NCBI GenBank assembly: GCA_049306095.1
Contig: JBAQPU010000030.1
Coordinates: forward strand, 124,001 to 188,000
Direction of reading: 5' to 3'
Length of the DNA stretch: 64,000 nt
DNA from: UBA2336 sp049306095
GTDB lineage: Bacteria > Bacteroidota > Bacteroidia > Cytophagales > Cyclobacteriaceae
Part shown: positions 8,679 through 16,070 of the stretch, in pieces
Position numbering within the stretch: position 1 is the first letter of the stretch
Layout of the letters: each line of letters begins with the position of its first letter
Made by a program: the position numbers and the translations under genes
Notes under the pieces: model-generated
Seen by the model: the letters and a program-made list of their open reading frames with translations, nothing else
Told to the model about the DNA's origin: nothing
Database searches by the model: none

Positions 8679-9754
8679 TGATGGAAAAAGATTATTTCCG
8701 CAATAAACGAATTCTGATCATCTCACCTGAAAACTGGGCACACCTGTTTGTTTCCAAGCATCACTATGCCATTGAGTTGGCAAAAAATAATCAGGTTTAT
8801 TTTTTGAATCCGCCATCCGATCGGTGGTCTCATGAAAAAACGGATTACAAAAATGTTCAGGTGATTAACTATACCCCGTTCTTAAAGGGGTTAAGATTCC
8901 TCCCTCCCTTTCTACAACGATTTTTGATGCGAAGAAAATATCAGCAACTTCAGCGTTTGACTGCTGTTACTTTCGACTGTGTATGGTCGTTCGATAATTC
9001 TGTTTTTTTTGATTTTTCATTTTTACCTGACCGTGTTTTGACTATTTCTCATATTGTAGATCATAGCCAGGATTTTCAATTGGGGAAGGCCGCGGCTACT
9101 GCTCAGGTTTGCTTGGGCGTTTCGCAGAATATTGTAAAAAAATTGTCACGCTATAACCGCCATACTTATTTAGTACCACATGGTTTGGCGGGAAGCAACC
9201 GTGAAGCCCAACCTCAAAATTTGCCGGGAAAGAATTTGATTAAAGCAGTGTATGCCGGTAACCTCGATAGTAACCTGATTGATTTTGACGTGCTCTTTAA
9301 ACTGGTGGATAAATTCCCCCAGGTCGATTTTGTTTTTTTTGGAACCGGTGGCAATGGCTGGCCCGGGCGGGCGAATGTGTACCGCGCAGGAAGGGTTTCA
9401 ACTGAAAAACTGGGTGACTATCTTCGCTCGGCCGATGTGCTGCTGATGGTTTATGATTCTGAGAAATTTCCTGAGCAGCTTACCAATGCACATAAAGTGT
9501 TGGAGTATCTCCATGCAGGAAAAGTGATCGTGAGCAGTTTCGTAAGCGACTATGCTGCCCTACCCGAACTTCTGAACATGGCTAAAACGAATAAAGACCT
9601 GCCGGAACTTTTTGAACAGGTAATTGCAGATCTTCCATTCTATAATGATCCTCAAAAGATCATGCAGCGAAGGCAATATGCGGAGCGAAATTCATACGCT
9701 CATCGATTGTCAGAAATTGAAAACATTATTCAAAATCTTCCCCAGCGTTTTTAG
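8678..9754 (+). CDS. Glycosyltransferase, GT-B fold
   Basis: The 358-residue protein begins with RILIISPENWAHLFVSKHHYA and has YLVPHGLAG as the inter-domain linker. The second Rossmann domain starts AVYAGNLDSNLIDFDVL and contains VDFVFFGTGG, LRSADVLLMVYD and NAHKVLEYLHAGKVIVSS, where the EYL..GK stretch replaces the typical EX7E motif. This matches a family of group-1-like glycosyltransferases common in Bacteroidota capsule and LPS loci. It likely adds one residue of the repeat unit at the cytoplasmic face. The ATG overlaps the hisF stop, so it is translationally coupled. Sugar specificity cannot be inferred. Confidence 0.78.
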   Translation: MMEKDYFRNKRILIISPENWAHLFVSKHHYAIELAKNNQVYFLNPPSDRWSHEKTDYKNVQVINYTPFLKGLRFLPPFLQRFLMRRKYQQLQRLTAVTFDCVWSFDNSVFFDFSFLPDRVLTISHIVDHSQDFQLGKAAATAQVCLGVSQNIVKKLSRYNRHTYLVPHGLAGSNREAQPQNLPGKNLIKAVYAGNLDSNLIDFDVLFKLVDKFPQVDFVFFGTGGNGWPGRANVYRAGRVSTEKLGDYLRSADVLLMVYDSEKFPEQLTNAHKVLEYLHAGKVIVSSFVSDYAALPELLNMAKTNKDLPELFEQVIADLPFYNDPQKIMQRRQYAERNSYAHRLSEIENIIQNLPQRF

Positions 9755-9857
9755 GGTTGGGCAATATCTTCAGTAATCAATAACTTGCATGCCCAAAACC
9801 TCAAAAGGGCTTAAAACTAAGGTTGCTGTGCCGGTTTGATAATCACGTTCAGGTTTC

Positions 9858-11087
9858 ATGAAGAAAAGAAAACTCGGAATATTTCTATACAATCGGTTAT
9901 TCGATCCCCTTATTCAATCCAATTTCTGGTTATACATTAACGATTATCTCCAGCACAATGAGCAAGGCGAATATGTTCTTTACCTGATTACGTATGAAGA
10001 CGATCGCATCCCGCTTACCGAAGAGCAAAAACAATTGGTGGAAGAATGGAAGTCGGGGGGCATCATCTGGAAGCAACTTAAGTGGAATCCCGGCATTGGA
10101 ATTCTTTCGAAATTCATTGATATCATTCAAGGCTTCTTTTGTGTTTTGCAACTTCGGTTGCAGGGGTGCAAGCACTTTGTTTCCCTGGCTTCAGTGGCAG
10201 GCTCATATTTATACCTTTATCATGTTGTATTAAGGTTCAAATTTTTTTTGTATCAGTTTGAACCCCATAGTGAGTACGCCATTGATAACAAGATGTGGAA
10301 GCCCAATAGTCCGCAATACAAAATTGCCCACTTTTTGGAAAGGCGGGCAGCCATGAGTGCCCATGTAATAGCTTCAGGAACCCGCTTTATGGGCCATCGG
10401 TTGAAGAACGAATGGAAAGTAAAAGCTTCTTTTTTCAATATCGCTACGGTGGCCAACGATAAGAAATTTTTGTTTTCACAAGCGAACCGTACAGCCATGC
10501 GGAATAAACTTGGCTATGCCGATACCACACGGGTGCTTTTTTACCCGGGCAAGTTTGGTGATTTGTACTACCGGAACGAGACTGCTTTTATGTTTCGATG
10601 GCTGTGGGAAATGGACAATCGTTTTCATTTTCTGATCGTCACGCCTCATCGCGATGAAGAAGTAGTTAAGCTTTTTAACGAAGCAGGAGTTAGTCCGGCA
10701 ACCTACACGATTGCCCACTCTGATTACGCCAATATTCATCATTATTTTGCAGCAGCCGATTTTGCTGTTATTGCTGTGCCACCGGGGCCTTCCAAAAAAT
10801 TTATTTCCAATATTAAGGTGGGGGAATACTTAAACGCTGGCCTTCCATTTTTGATCACCGAAGGCATTTCAGAGGACTACTTGTATGCGCAGGAAAAGAA
10901 GGTGGGCGTGGTGGTGAAAGATTTTAAAGAAGAATACGTAAAGGCGGCTTATCCGGAAATTGACCACTACCTGAACATGAATAAAGACGAATTGCGTAAA
11001 CATTGCCGGGGAGTAGGGCTGGATTACCGCGGATTTGAAAAATTAAATGAGATTTTTAAGAGTGCTATAAATTGCCTTTATTCATAA
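9858..11087 (+). CDS. Glycosyltransferase-like protein, GT-B (family uncertain)
   Basis: A 409-residue protein beginning KKRKLGIFLYNRLFDPLIQSN. The N-terminal half includes a hydrophobic stretch around residues 90-130 (FFCVLQLRLQG, YLYLYHVVLRFKFFLYQ) that may contact the membrane. The C-terminal half has the GT-B pattern VLFYPGKFGD, FHFLIVTPH, YFAAADFAVIAVPPGPSKKFISNIKVGEYLNAG, in which the K..EYL..G segment is the donor-binding region. It is separated by 103 bp from the preceding gene and by 1 bp from the dehydratase gene after it. I recognise the fold but not a named family; a role in building the surface glycan is inferred from context. Confidence 0.65.
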   Translation: MKKRKLGIFLYNRLFDPLIQSNFWLYINDYLQHNEQGEYVLYLITYEDDRIPLTEEQKQLVEEWKSGGIIWKQLKWNPGIGILSKFIDIIQGFFCVLQLRLQGCKHFVSLASVAGSYLYLYHVVLRFKFFLYQFEPHSEYAIDNKMWKPNSPQYKIAHFLERRAAMSAHVIASGTRFMGHRLKNEWKVKASFFNIATVANDKKFLFSQANRTAMRNKLGYADTTRVLFYPGKFGDLYYRNETAFMFRWLWEMDNRFHFLIVTPHRDEEVVKLFNEAGVSPATYTIAHSDYANIHHYFAAADFAVIAVPPGPSKKFISNIKVGEYLNAGLPFLITEGISEDYLYAQEKKVGVVVKDFKEEYVKAAYPEIDHYLNMNKDELRKHCRGVGLDYRGFEKLNEIFKSAINCLYS

Positions 11088-11088
11088 C

Positions 11089-12075
11089 ATGACCCTCACG
11101 AATAAAAATATACTCCTGATTGGCGGAACCGGTTCTTTCGGTACCGCTTTCCTGAATTACATTCTTGCGCATCACCCAGAAGTAAATCGTGTTGTCATTT
11201 TTTCACGTGACGAACAAAAGCAATATGAGTTGGCAAACTCACTTTCAACTGATCAAAAGAAGAAAGTTCAATTTGTTATTGGTGATGTTCGCGATAAAGA
11301 AAGATTGATGGAAATTCTTCCGGGAATTCATATTGTGATCCATGCCGCTGCCATGAAGCATGTTCCCATAACAGAAGCCAACCCGGGAGAATGTTACAAG
11401 ACGAACGTGGTTGGCACGAAAAATTTAGTGGAGGCAACCATGGTTCATTCTACCGAAAGGGTAGTAGCGCTCTCAACCGATAAGGCCGTTATGCCAATTA
11501 ATGTGTACGGCAATTCAAAGCAAGAACTTGAAAAACTGATTGTAGATGCACAATCGGGTGAGCAAAATAAAAAGACCATTTACAGTGTTGTACGCTATGC
11601 AAATGTACTGGGATCACGCGGATCAGTCGTTCCTTTCTTTCAAAGAATTAAAGAGGCTGGCGAATTGCCCATTACTGATTTTCGGATGACCCGCTTCAGC
11701 ATCACCATGCAGCAGGGAATTGAAATGGTTCTACACGCACTTGAAAATAGTGTGGGTGGTGAAATTTTTGTCCCGAAAGCACCCTCTTACAAAATTGCCA
11801 CGGTAGCAGAAGCCATTGCGCCCAAGAGTAAATTGAAAGAAGTGGGTATTCGGAATGGCGAAAAAATAAGTGAACTGATGGTATCGCGGCTGGAGGCCAG
11901 CAGGACGCTCGAAAAGAAATCGTGCTATGTTGTGTTACCCGAAAATGAGCCTGGAGAGAAGTACTACAGCCTGCATGGCGATAAACGTGTTCCGGTTAAT
12001 TTTGAATATGATTCGGCCACCAACTCAGAATGGCTGAGCGTGGCACAATTAAAGGAACAAATAGGTAATTTATAA
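11089..12075 (+). CDS. pseB: UDP-GlcNAc 4,6-dehydratase (inverting), PseB/FlaA1 type
   Basis: This 328-residue extended SDR enzyme has the NAD(P) loop GGTGSFG near residue 14, FSRDEQKQYE after strand 2, GDVRD, and the substrate motif AAMKHVPITEANP. The catalytic set is D131-K132 in LSTDKA with Y140 and K144 in VYGNSK, matching the D/K/Y arrangement of FlaA1. MTRFSIT and GGEIFVPKAPS are typical late motifs. It converts UDP-GlcNAc to the 4-keto-6-deoxy sugar with C5 inversion. The Tyr at 140 argues against the WbjB/FnlA/CapE branch, where this position is usually Met. It starts 1 bp after a glycosyltransferase and supplies a 2-acetamido-2,6-dideoxy sugar, a plausible substrate line for the amidination genes upstream. 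Confidence 0.85.
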   Translation: MTLTNKNILLIGGTGSFGTAFLNYILAHHPEVNRVVIFSRDEQKQYELANSLSTDQKKKVQFVIGDVRDKERLMEILPGIHIVIHAAAMKHVPITEANPGECYKTNVVGTKNLVEATMVHSTERVVALSTDKAVMPINVYGNSKQELEKLIVDAQSGEQNKKTIYSVVRYANVLGSRGSVVPFFQRIKEAGELPITDFRMTRFSITMQQGIEMVLHALENSVGGEIFVPKAPSYKIATVAEAIAPKSKLKEVGIRNGEKISELMVSRLEASRTLEKKSCYVVLPENEPGEKYYSLHGDKRVPVNFEYDSATNSEWLSVAQLKEQIGNL

Positions 12076-12099
12076 CACAGCATTTCTCCTGTACACACG

Positions 12100-13320
12100 A
12101 TGACAAATCTGCTTTTTGTAAGTATTGCGTTCCCGCCTAAGAACGATCCGGAATGTTTGCAAACAGCGAAATATTTTAAGTACCTGGTGCGTGACCCACG
12201 GCTTTCCGTATCCGTGGTTACCTCTACCGAGCCAACATTAAACATGGAGGTGGATGAAACGTTGAAAAAGTATGCAGAAGGGTATAAGCAAAAAATAGAT
12301 ATTCAGGTTTGGGAAACAAAGGTCACGAATTTTTTTCTCCGGAAAATTTTGTCGGGAGGAATTGATTACCCTGATTCCAAGTTTACGTTCCACTGGCAGG
12401 CAAATCGTGTTATTCAAAAACTTCACCATAAACCCGATGTTATTTATTCCCGCTCGAATCCGTTAAGCTCTGCGCTTATGGCCTGTAAGCTAAAACAATA
12501 TTACCGGGTTCCGTGGATCATGCATTTAAGTGATCCGTGGGTTGGCTCACCGGTGCATCATTATCAGGGGCGGCAACTTTCATTTCATCAGAGATGGCAG
12601 GATAACTGTATGCAGCAAGCCGATGCAATTTGTCTTACCTCTGAAACCACTATTGAATTTTATCAAAAGCAATACCCGCAACTGGCGCATAAGTTTCAAT
12701 TTTTTCCAAACGTATACGACCCCGATGACCTTCAGGAAAATCCCTTTCAACTGGGCAAGAAACTTAAAATAGTTTATACCGGTGGATTTTCAGGACATAG
12801 GACCCCGGAATTTTTTATCAAAGCCTGTGAAGAATTATTGAAAGAAGATCAGGCAGTAGTTGAAAAATTTGAAGCGCTTTTTGCCGGCCCGATGGATCGC
12901 ATGAATAAAGAGCGATTTGAAGAGGCTGCCGTTCCTATGGTAAAACATATTGGAATGCTGCCCTTTAACAAGGCATTGGAATTAATTCGGGAGGCGCACC
13001 TTTTACTAACGATTGATCTTCCTATACTTGACCCTGCATTGGCTATGTTCTTCCCATCAAAAATTCTGGATTACTATTTAGCGAAACGCAGAATATTGGC
13101 ACTGACAACAACGGGAAGTGCAACGGAACGAGTATTGAAGGGGGGCCACGCAACAATTTTAAAACACGATGACGTAGCGGGAATAAAACATTTTATTCTA
13201 CAAGCAGTTGCGGAATATGAAAGAAACAATGTTGAATTTTTTGAGACGAACGAAATCCCATTGGAATTCAGTGCTCGTGAAAATACCACCAGGTTAGCCA
13301 ACTTAATTTGTTCCTATTGA
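12100..13320 (+). CDS. Glycosyltransferase, GT4 type
   Basis: A 406-residue GT-B protein opening with TNLLFVSIAFPPKNDPECLQ, a loop resembling the 'PP....G' acceptor loop of WbuB-like transferases. Further motifs are RSNPLSSALMACKL, IMHLSDPWVGSP, FPNVYDPDD as the inter-domain linker, LKIVYTGGFSGHRTPEFFI opening the donor domain, and FFPSKILDYYLAKRRILALT, where PSKILDY corresponds to the E-x7-E donor motif region. It is located between the dehydratase and the 2-epimerase, and its stop overlaps the TTG start of the latter. It probably transfers one of the deoxy-amino sugars made by those neighbours; that link is inference. Confidence 0.8.
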   Translation: MTNLLFVSIAFPPKNDPECLQTAKYFKYLVRDPRLSVSVVTSTEPTLNMEVDETLKKYAEGYKQKIDIQVWETKVTNFFLRKILSGGIDYPDSKFTFHWQANRVIQKLHHKPDVIYSRSNPLSSALMACKLKQYYRVPWIMHLSDPWVGSPVHHYQGRQLSFHQRWQDNCMQQADAICLTSETTIEFYQKQYPQLAHKFQFFPNVYDPDDLQENPFQLGKKLKIVYTGGFSGHRTPEFFIKACEELLKEDQAVVEKFEALFAGPMDRMNKERFEEAAVPMVKHIGMLPFNKALELIREAHLLLTIDLPILDPALAMFFPSKILDYYLAKRRILALTTTGSATERVLKGGHATILKHDDVAGIKHFILQAVAEYERNNVEFFETNEIPLEFSARENTTRLANLICSY

Positions 13321-14426
13321 AAAAGATTTTACTCATAGTGGGTACGCGTCCCGAAGCGTTGAAGGTTATCCCGGTGTATCTGGCGTTTAAAAAAAAATCA
13401 TTCGGTGAAGTAAAGCTTGTATCGACCGGGCAGCACAAAGAAATGTTGGATCAGATTTTTGACTTCTTTCAGATAAAGCCCGATGTAGAGCTCAACCTGA
13501 TGAAAAAAAATCAAACACTGGCGCAAATCAGTTCGTTATTATTCAAAGAACTCGATAAGGTACTGACTGAAGAAAAACCCGATGTACTAATGGTGCAGGG
13601 CGATACAACTTCCGCGATGGTTGCGGGGATAACGGCCTACTACCATAAGGTAAAGGTTGCCCACATTGAGGCGGGCCTTCGAAGTTTTAATAACCTGGCG
13701 CCCTTTCCGGAAGAAGTTAACCGAAAGATAATATCGCAGATTGCCAGCATCCACTTTGCTCCAACCAGACAGGCGCAACACAATTTGAAAAAGGAGGGAG
13801 CCACCAATGTTTATGTTGTTGGCAACACGGCAATTGATTGCCTTTTATTGGGCAAGAGCAGCGTAAAGCAAAACATCGAATATTATCGCAGTAGGTTTTC
13901 AGGACTAAATAAGCATGGCAGAAAATTAGTTTTAATTACGGCTCACAGGAGAGAGAGCTTTGGAGAGGGATTGCAAAATATTTGTGCCGCGATTAAAACA
14001 CTATCTGCTGAGTTTACGAAGTGCGACTTTGCATTTCCGGTCCATTTGAATCCAAACATTCAACAGCCGGTGCAACAGAAGTTGGGAAGCATAGAAAACG
14101 TTTTTCTTTTGCCTCCGCTGCCATATGACGATATGGTTTTTTTATTGAGCCGCGCATACATGGTACTCACCGATTCGGGCGGTATTCAGGAAGAAGCTCC
14201 CTCCATGAATGTTCCGTTGATCGTACTGCGGGATGTAACAGAACGGCCCGAAGGAATTAAAGCAGGCTGTTCGGTGCTGGGCGGAACTTCAGCAAAGCGA
14301 ATTGTTGAAACGTTTAGGAAGATATTTTTAAATGACGGGCTGTATAAAAAAATGAGCACTGCTAAAAATCCGTATGGTGACGGCCAAACGGCCAGGCGCA
14401 TTGTGTCGTTAATGGCAGCCCGGTAA
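13317..14426 (+). CDS. wecB: UDP-GlcNAc 2-epimerase, non-hydrolysing (WecB/FnlC family)
   Basis: A protein of about 369 residues with the full family signature: ILLIVGTRPEALKVIPV at the start, VQGDTTSAMVAG, HIEAGLRSFN, FAPTRQAQHNL, ITAHRRESFG, LTDSGGIQEEAPSMNVP and VLRDVTERPEGI. The enzyme interconverts UDP-GlcNAc and UDP-ManNAc, or acts on 2,6-dideoxy derivatives in the FnlC/WbjD branch. The TTG at 13317 gives the conserved KKILLI start and overlaps the previous stop (TTGA); a further in-frame TTG lies at 13308. Together with the 4,6-dehydratase it suggests production of a C2-epimerised 6-deoxy-amino sugar. It is the last gene of the polysaccharide run. Confidence 0.88.
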   Translation: MKKILLIVGTRPEALKVIPVYLAFKKKSFGEVKLVSTGQHKEMLDQIFDFFQIKPDVELNLMKKNQTLAQISSLLFKELDKVLTEEKPDVLMVQGDTTSAMVAGITAYYHKVKVAHIEAGLRSFNNLAPFPEEVNRKIISQIASIHFAPTRQAQHNLKKEGATNVYVVGNTAIDCLLLGKSSVKQNIEYYRSRFSGLNKHGRKLVLITAHRRESFGEGLQNICAAIKTLSAEFTKCDFAFPVHLNPNIQQPVQQKLGSIENVFLLPPLPYDDMVFLLSRAYMVLTDSGGIQEEAPSMNVPLIVLRDVTERPEGIKAGCSVLGGTSAKRIVETFRKIFLNDGLYKKMSTAKNPYGDGQTARRIVSLMAAR

Positions 14427-14519
14427 TAATTTGCAAAATCTAACGTGCAGCGAATGCGGATTTCCTCTCCAGAATAAAGGTTGGTGGAGACCGGTTTTTT
14501 CGATTTCCTTTCCATATTT

Positions 14520-14545
14520 TTACCAAATATTATTTGGTAACCAAA
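14520..14545. promoter_or_regulatory. Nested palindromes upstream of lrp, likely operator
   Basis: TTACCAAAT-ATT-ATTTGGTAA (14520-14540) is a perfect 9-bp inverted repeat with a 3-bp centre. Its right arm is also the left arm of TTTGG-TAA-CCAAA (14533-14545). The site ends 15 bp before the Lrp/AsnC start codon. Lrp-family proteins usually autoregulate by binding such dyads, so it is a good candidate operator; that use is inferred. Confidence 0.6.
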
Positions 14546-14560
14546 CCCTCTTAAACAGAT

Positions 14561-15037
14561 ATGAAACCCATTAAGTTAGACGCTATCGATCGTAAAATTC
14601 TGGAGTTACTGCAGAAGAACTCAAACATTACCAATGCCCTGTTGGCAAAGGAAATCGGGCTGTCGCCCGCGCCCACACTAGAGCGTGTTAATAAACTGGA
14701 GGCAGCTGGCGTTATTAAAAGTTATCACGGTGTAATTGACCCTGCTTCGGTAGGCTTGGGTGTTAGTACGTTTGTAATGGCCACCTTGAAGGGTCACAAC
14801 AAAGAGAATATCGATAAGTTTATGAAAGCGATTCAGAAAATTGATGAGGTGGTGGAGTGTCATCACATCACCGGTGCCGGAGATTTCATCTTAAAAATTG
14901 TGTGTGCCGATATCGCAGCTTATCAGCAACTCATGCTTGAAAAGGTTTCAAATATCGATGTGGTAGACAGCCTGCAGTCGATGGTGATCCTGTCAACCTT
15001 CAAAGACAGCAAAGTACTCCCGATTCCTAATTCCTAA
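14561..15037 (+). CDS. Lrp/AsnC-family transcriptional regulator
   Basis: The 158-residue protein starts KLDAIDRKILELLQKNSNI, followed by the helix-turn-helix LLAKEIGLSPAPTLERVNKLEAAGVIKSYHG (residues about 27-57), the classical Lrp DNA-binding domain. Residues 70-150 form the RAM/AsnC ligand domain with TFVMATLKG, VVECHHITGAGDFILKI and a VVDSLQSMVILSTFKDSKVLP end. It should form dimers or octamers and respond to an amino acid. The nested dyad just upstream suggests autoregulation. Its last two codons lie inside a 7-nt repeat array that runs on into the gap before the PRTase gene, so the stop codon itself is made by the repeat. Confidence 0.92.
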   Translation: MKPIKLDAIDRKILELLQKNSNITNALLAKEIGLSPAPTLERVNKLEAAGVIKSYHGVIDPASVGLGVSTFVMATLKGHNKENIDKFMKAIQKIDEVVECHHITGAGDFILKIVCADIAAYQQLMLEKVSNIDVVDSLQSMVILSTFKDSKVLPIPNS

Positions 15038-15094
15038 CACCTTAACTCCTAATGCCTAATGCCTAATGCCTAATCCCTTACTCCCTAATCCCTA
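15023..15094. repeat. Heptad-period array, consensus AYNCCTA
   Basis: Ten consecutive units can be laid end to end: ATTCCTA twice, ACACCTTA, ACTCCTA, ATGCCTA three times, ATCCCTTA, CTCCCTA, ATCCCTA. Eight are 7 nt long and two have an extra T. The array begins inside the last codons of the lrp gene and fills the gap before the PRTase gene. It is one of at least nine arrays with this period in the window. Confidence 0.85.
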
Positions 15095-15106
15095 ATTTTT
15101 ACTATC

Positions 15107-15610
15107 ATGGTAGCTGAAAAAACGCTCGTTCTGGATGCCACTCAGGTAAAGCAAAAAATCAAAAGGATGGCCTTTGAGCTGTACGAGAATAATTTCAAAG
15201 AAAAGAATATTGTGATTGCCGGTATTGATGGACAGGGTTATGTGTTAGCCAAGTTACTGGCAAAGGAAGTGGAAGCGATTTCCCCCATTGAAGTAACGCT
15301 GGTTAAAGTAAGCTTAGATAAATTAGCGCCACAGCAAGGTGAAGTTCAGTTAGATTGTGATATCAAAGACGTGAAAAAGAAATGCATCATACTGGTAGAT
15401 GATGTGCTCAACACAGGCCGCACCCTGGTGTACGGATTAAAGCCATTTCTTGATACTGAAATAAAGAAGATTGAAACAGCGGTGCTGGTGAACAGAAGCC
15501 ACACGCTTTTTCCTGTTTACCCTCAGTATACGGGTTACGAACTTTCTACAACATTGAAAGAGCACGTGGAAGTTATTCTGGGTAAAGAATCAGCGGTGTA
15601 TTTAAAGTAA
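15107..15610 (+). CDS. Phosphoribosyltransferase, PyrR-like
   Basis: A 167-residue type I PRTase. The PRPP-binding loop is CIILVDDVLNTGRTLVYGL (residues about 98-116), preceded by IVIAGIDGQGYVLAKLLAKE, the usual pyrophosphate-loop region. AVLVNRSHTLFPVYPQYTGYEL resembles the C-terminal part of PyrR, including the R-x-H-x-L-P/F context. PyrR proteins have uracil phosphoribosyltransferase activity and in some phyla bind pyr mRNA. In this phylum the regulatory role is not established and no pyr gene adjoins it. The nearest downstream gene is the DUF559 ORF, 8 bp away. Confidence 0.8.
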   Translation: MVAEKTLVLDATQVKQKIKRMAFELYENNFKEKNIVIAGIDGQGYVLAKLLAKEVEAISPIEVTLVKVSLDKLAPQQGEVQLDCDIKDVKKKCIILVDDVLNTGRTLVYGLKPFLDTEIKKIETAVLVNRSHTLFPVYPQYTGYELSTTLKEHVEVILGKESAVYLK

Positions 15611-15618
15611 ATCTGGGT

Positions 15619-16005
15619 ATGCAACTCCCATTCCATCAGCAGGCAAATCCCAAGACATTTAAGAATGCGAGATTCTTGAAAAAAGTAATGACAGAAGCCG
15701 AAAAAGACCTTTGGTATAAGCTTCGTGGAAGGGCATTCAAAAACTTTAAATTTAGAAGACAGCATCCGGTTGCATCATATGTTGTTGACTTTTATTGTCA
15801 TTCGTGTAAGCTTGTTATTGAAGTTGACGGGAGGATTCACCATGTGAATGATAACCAGCAATATGATGAAGCACGGACGAAAGAGCTGGAGTCTCTCGGA
15901 CTGAGAGTGATTCGTTTTGCAAACGATGAAGTGCAAACGGACATAACACGTGTATTAAAGAAAATTTTAGAAAACTTAACCTCACCCCCTGCCCCTCTCC
16001 TGTAA
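15619..16005 (+). CDS. DUF559 (Vsr/restriction-endonuclease-fold) protein
   Basis: The 128-residue product has the DUF559 core: KVMTEAEKDLWYKLRGR, FKNFKFRRQHPVASYVVDFYCHSCKLVIEVDGRIHH, where the F-R-R-Q-x-P, DFYC and E-V-D-G elements correspond to the metal-site acidic residues of the Vsr-like nuclease fold, and then RTKELESLGLRVIRFANDEV. A biological role for DUF559 proteins is not established; a nuclease is predicted by fold. Its final codons (SPPAPLL) are encoded by an 80-bp palindromic element, and the stop codon lies in the loop of that element's first hairpin. Such an ending suggests that the element was acquired together with the gene or was inserted at its end. Confidence 0.82.
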   Translation: MQLPFHQQANPKTFKNARFLKKVMTEAEKDLWYKLRGRAFKNFKFRRQHPVASYVVDFYCHSCKLVIEVDGRIHHVNDNQQYDEARTKELESLGLRVIRFANDEVQTDITRVLKKILENLTSPPAPLL

Positions 16006-16057
16006 GGAGAGGGGGACTTTCCCTTCTCCTGATAGGAGAATGGCTAGGGATGAGGTT
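15978..16057. repeat. 80-bp palindromic element at the 3' end of the DUF559 gene
   Basis: The outer arms AACCTCACCCCCTGCC (from 15978) and GGCTAGGGATGAGGTT (to 16057) are imperfect inverse complements. Inside lie two perfect hairpins: CCCCTCTCC/GGAGAGGGG (15992-16000 with 16006-16014) and TTCTCCT/AGGAGAA (16024-16030 with 16034-16040). The layout is REP- or MITE-like. It may also work as a terminator before panB, though no T-run follows. Confidence 0.75.
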
Positions 16058-16070
16058 TAAATAAAAGAAT

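Noticed and set aside
11089..12075. FnlA/WbjB/CapE-type dehydratase
   Set aside because: The catalytic Tyr140 in VYGNSK and the EYDSATNSEWLS tail fit the PseB/FlaA1 branch better; kept as an alternative only.
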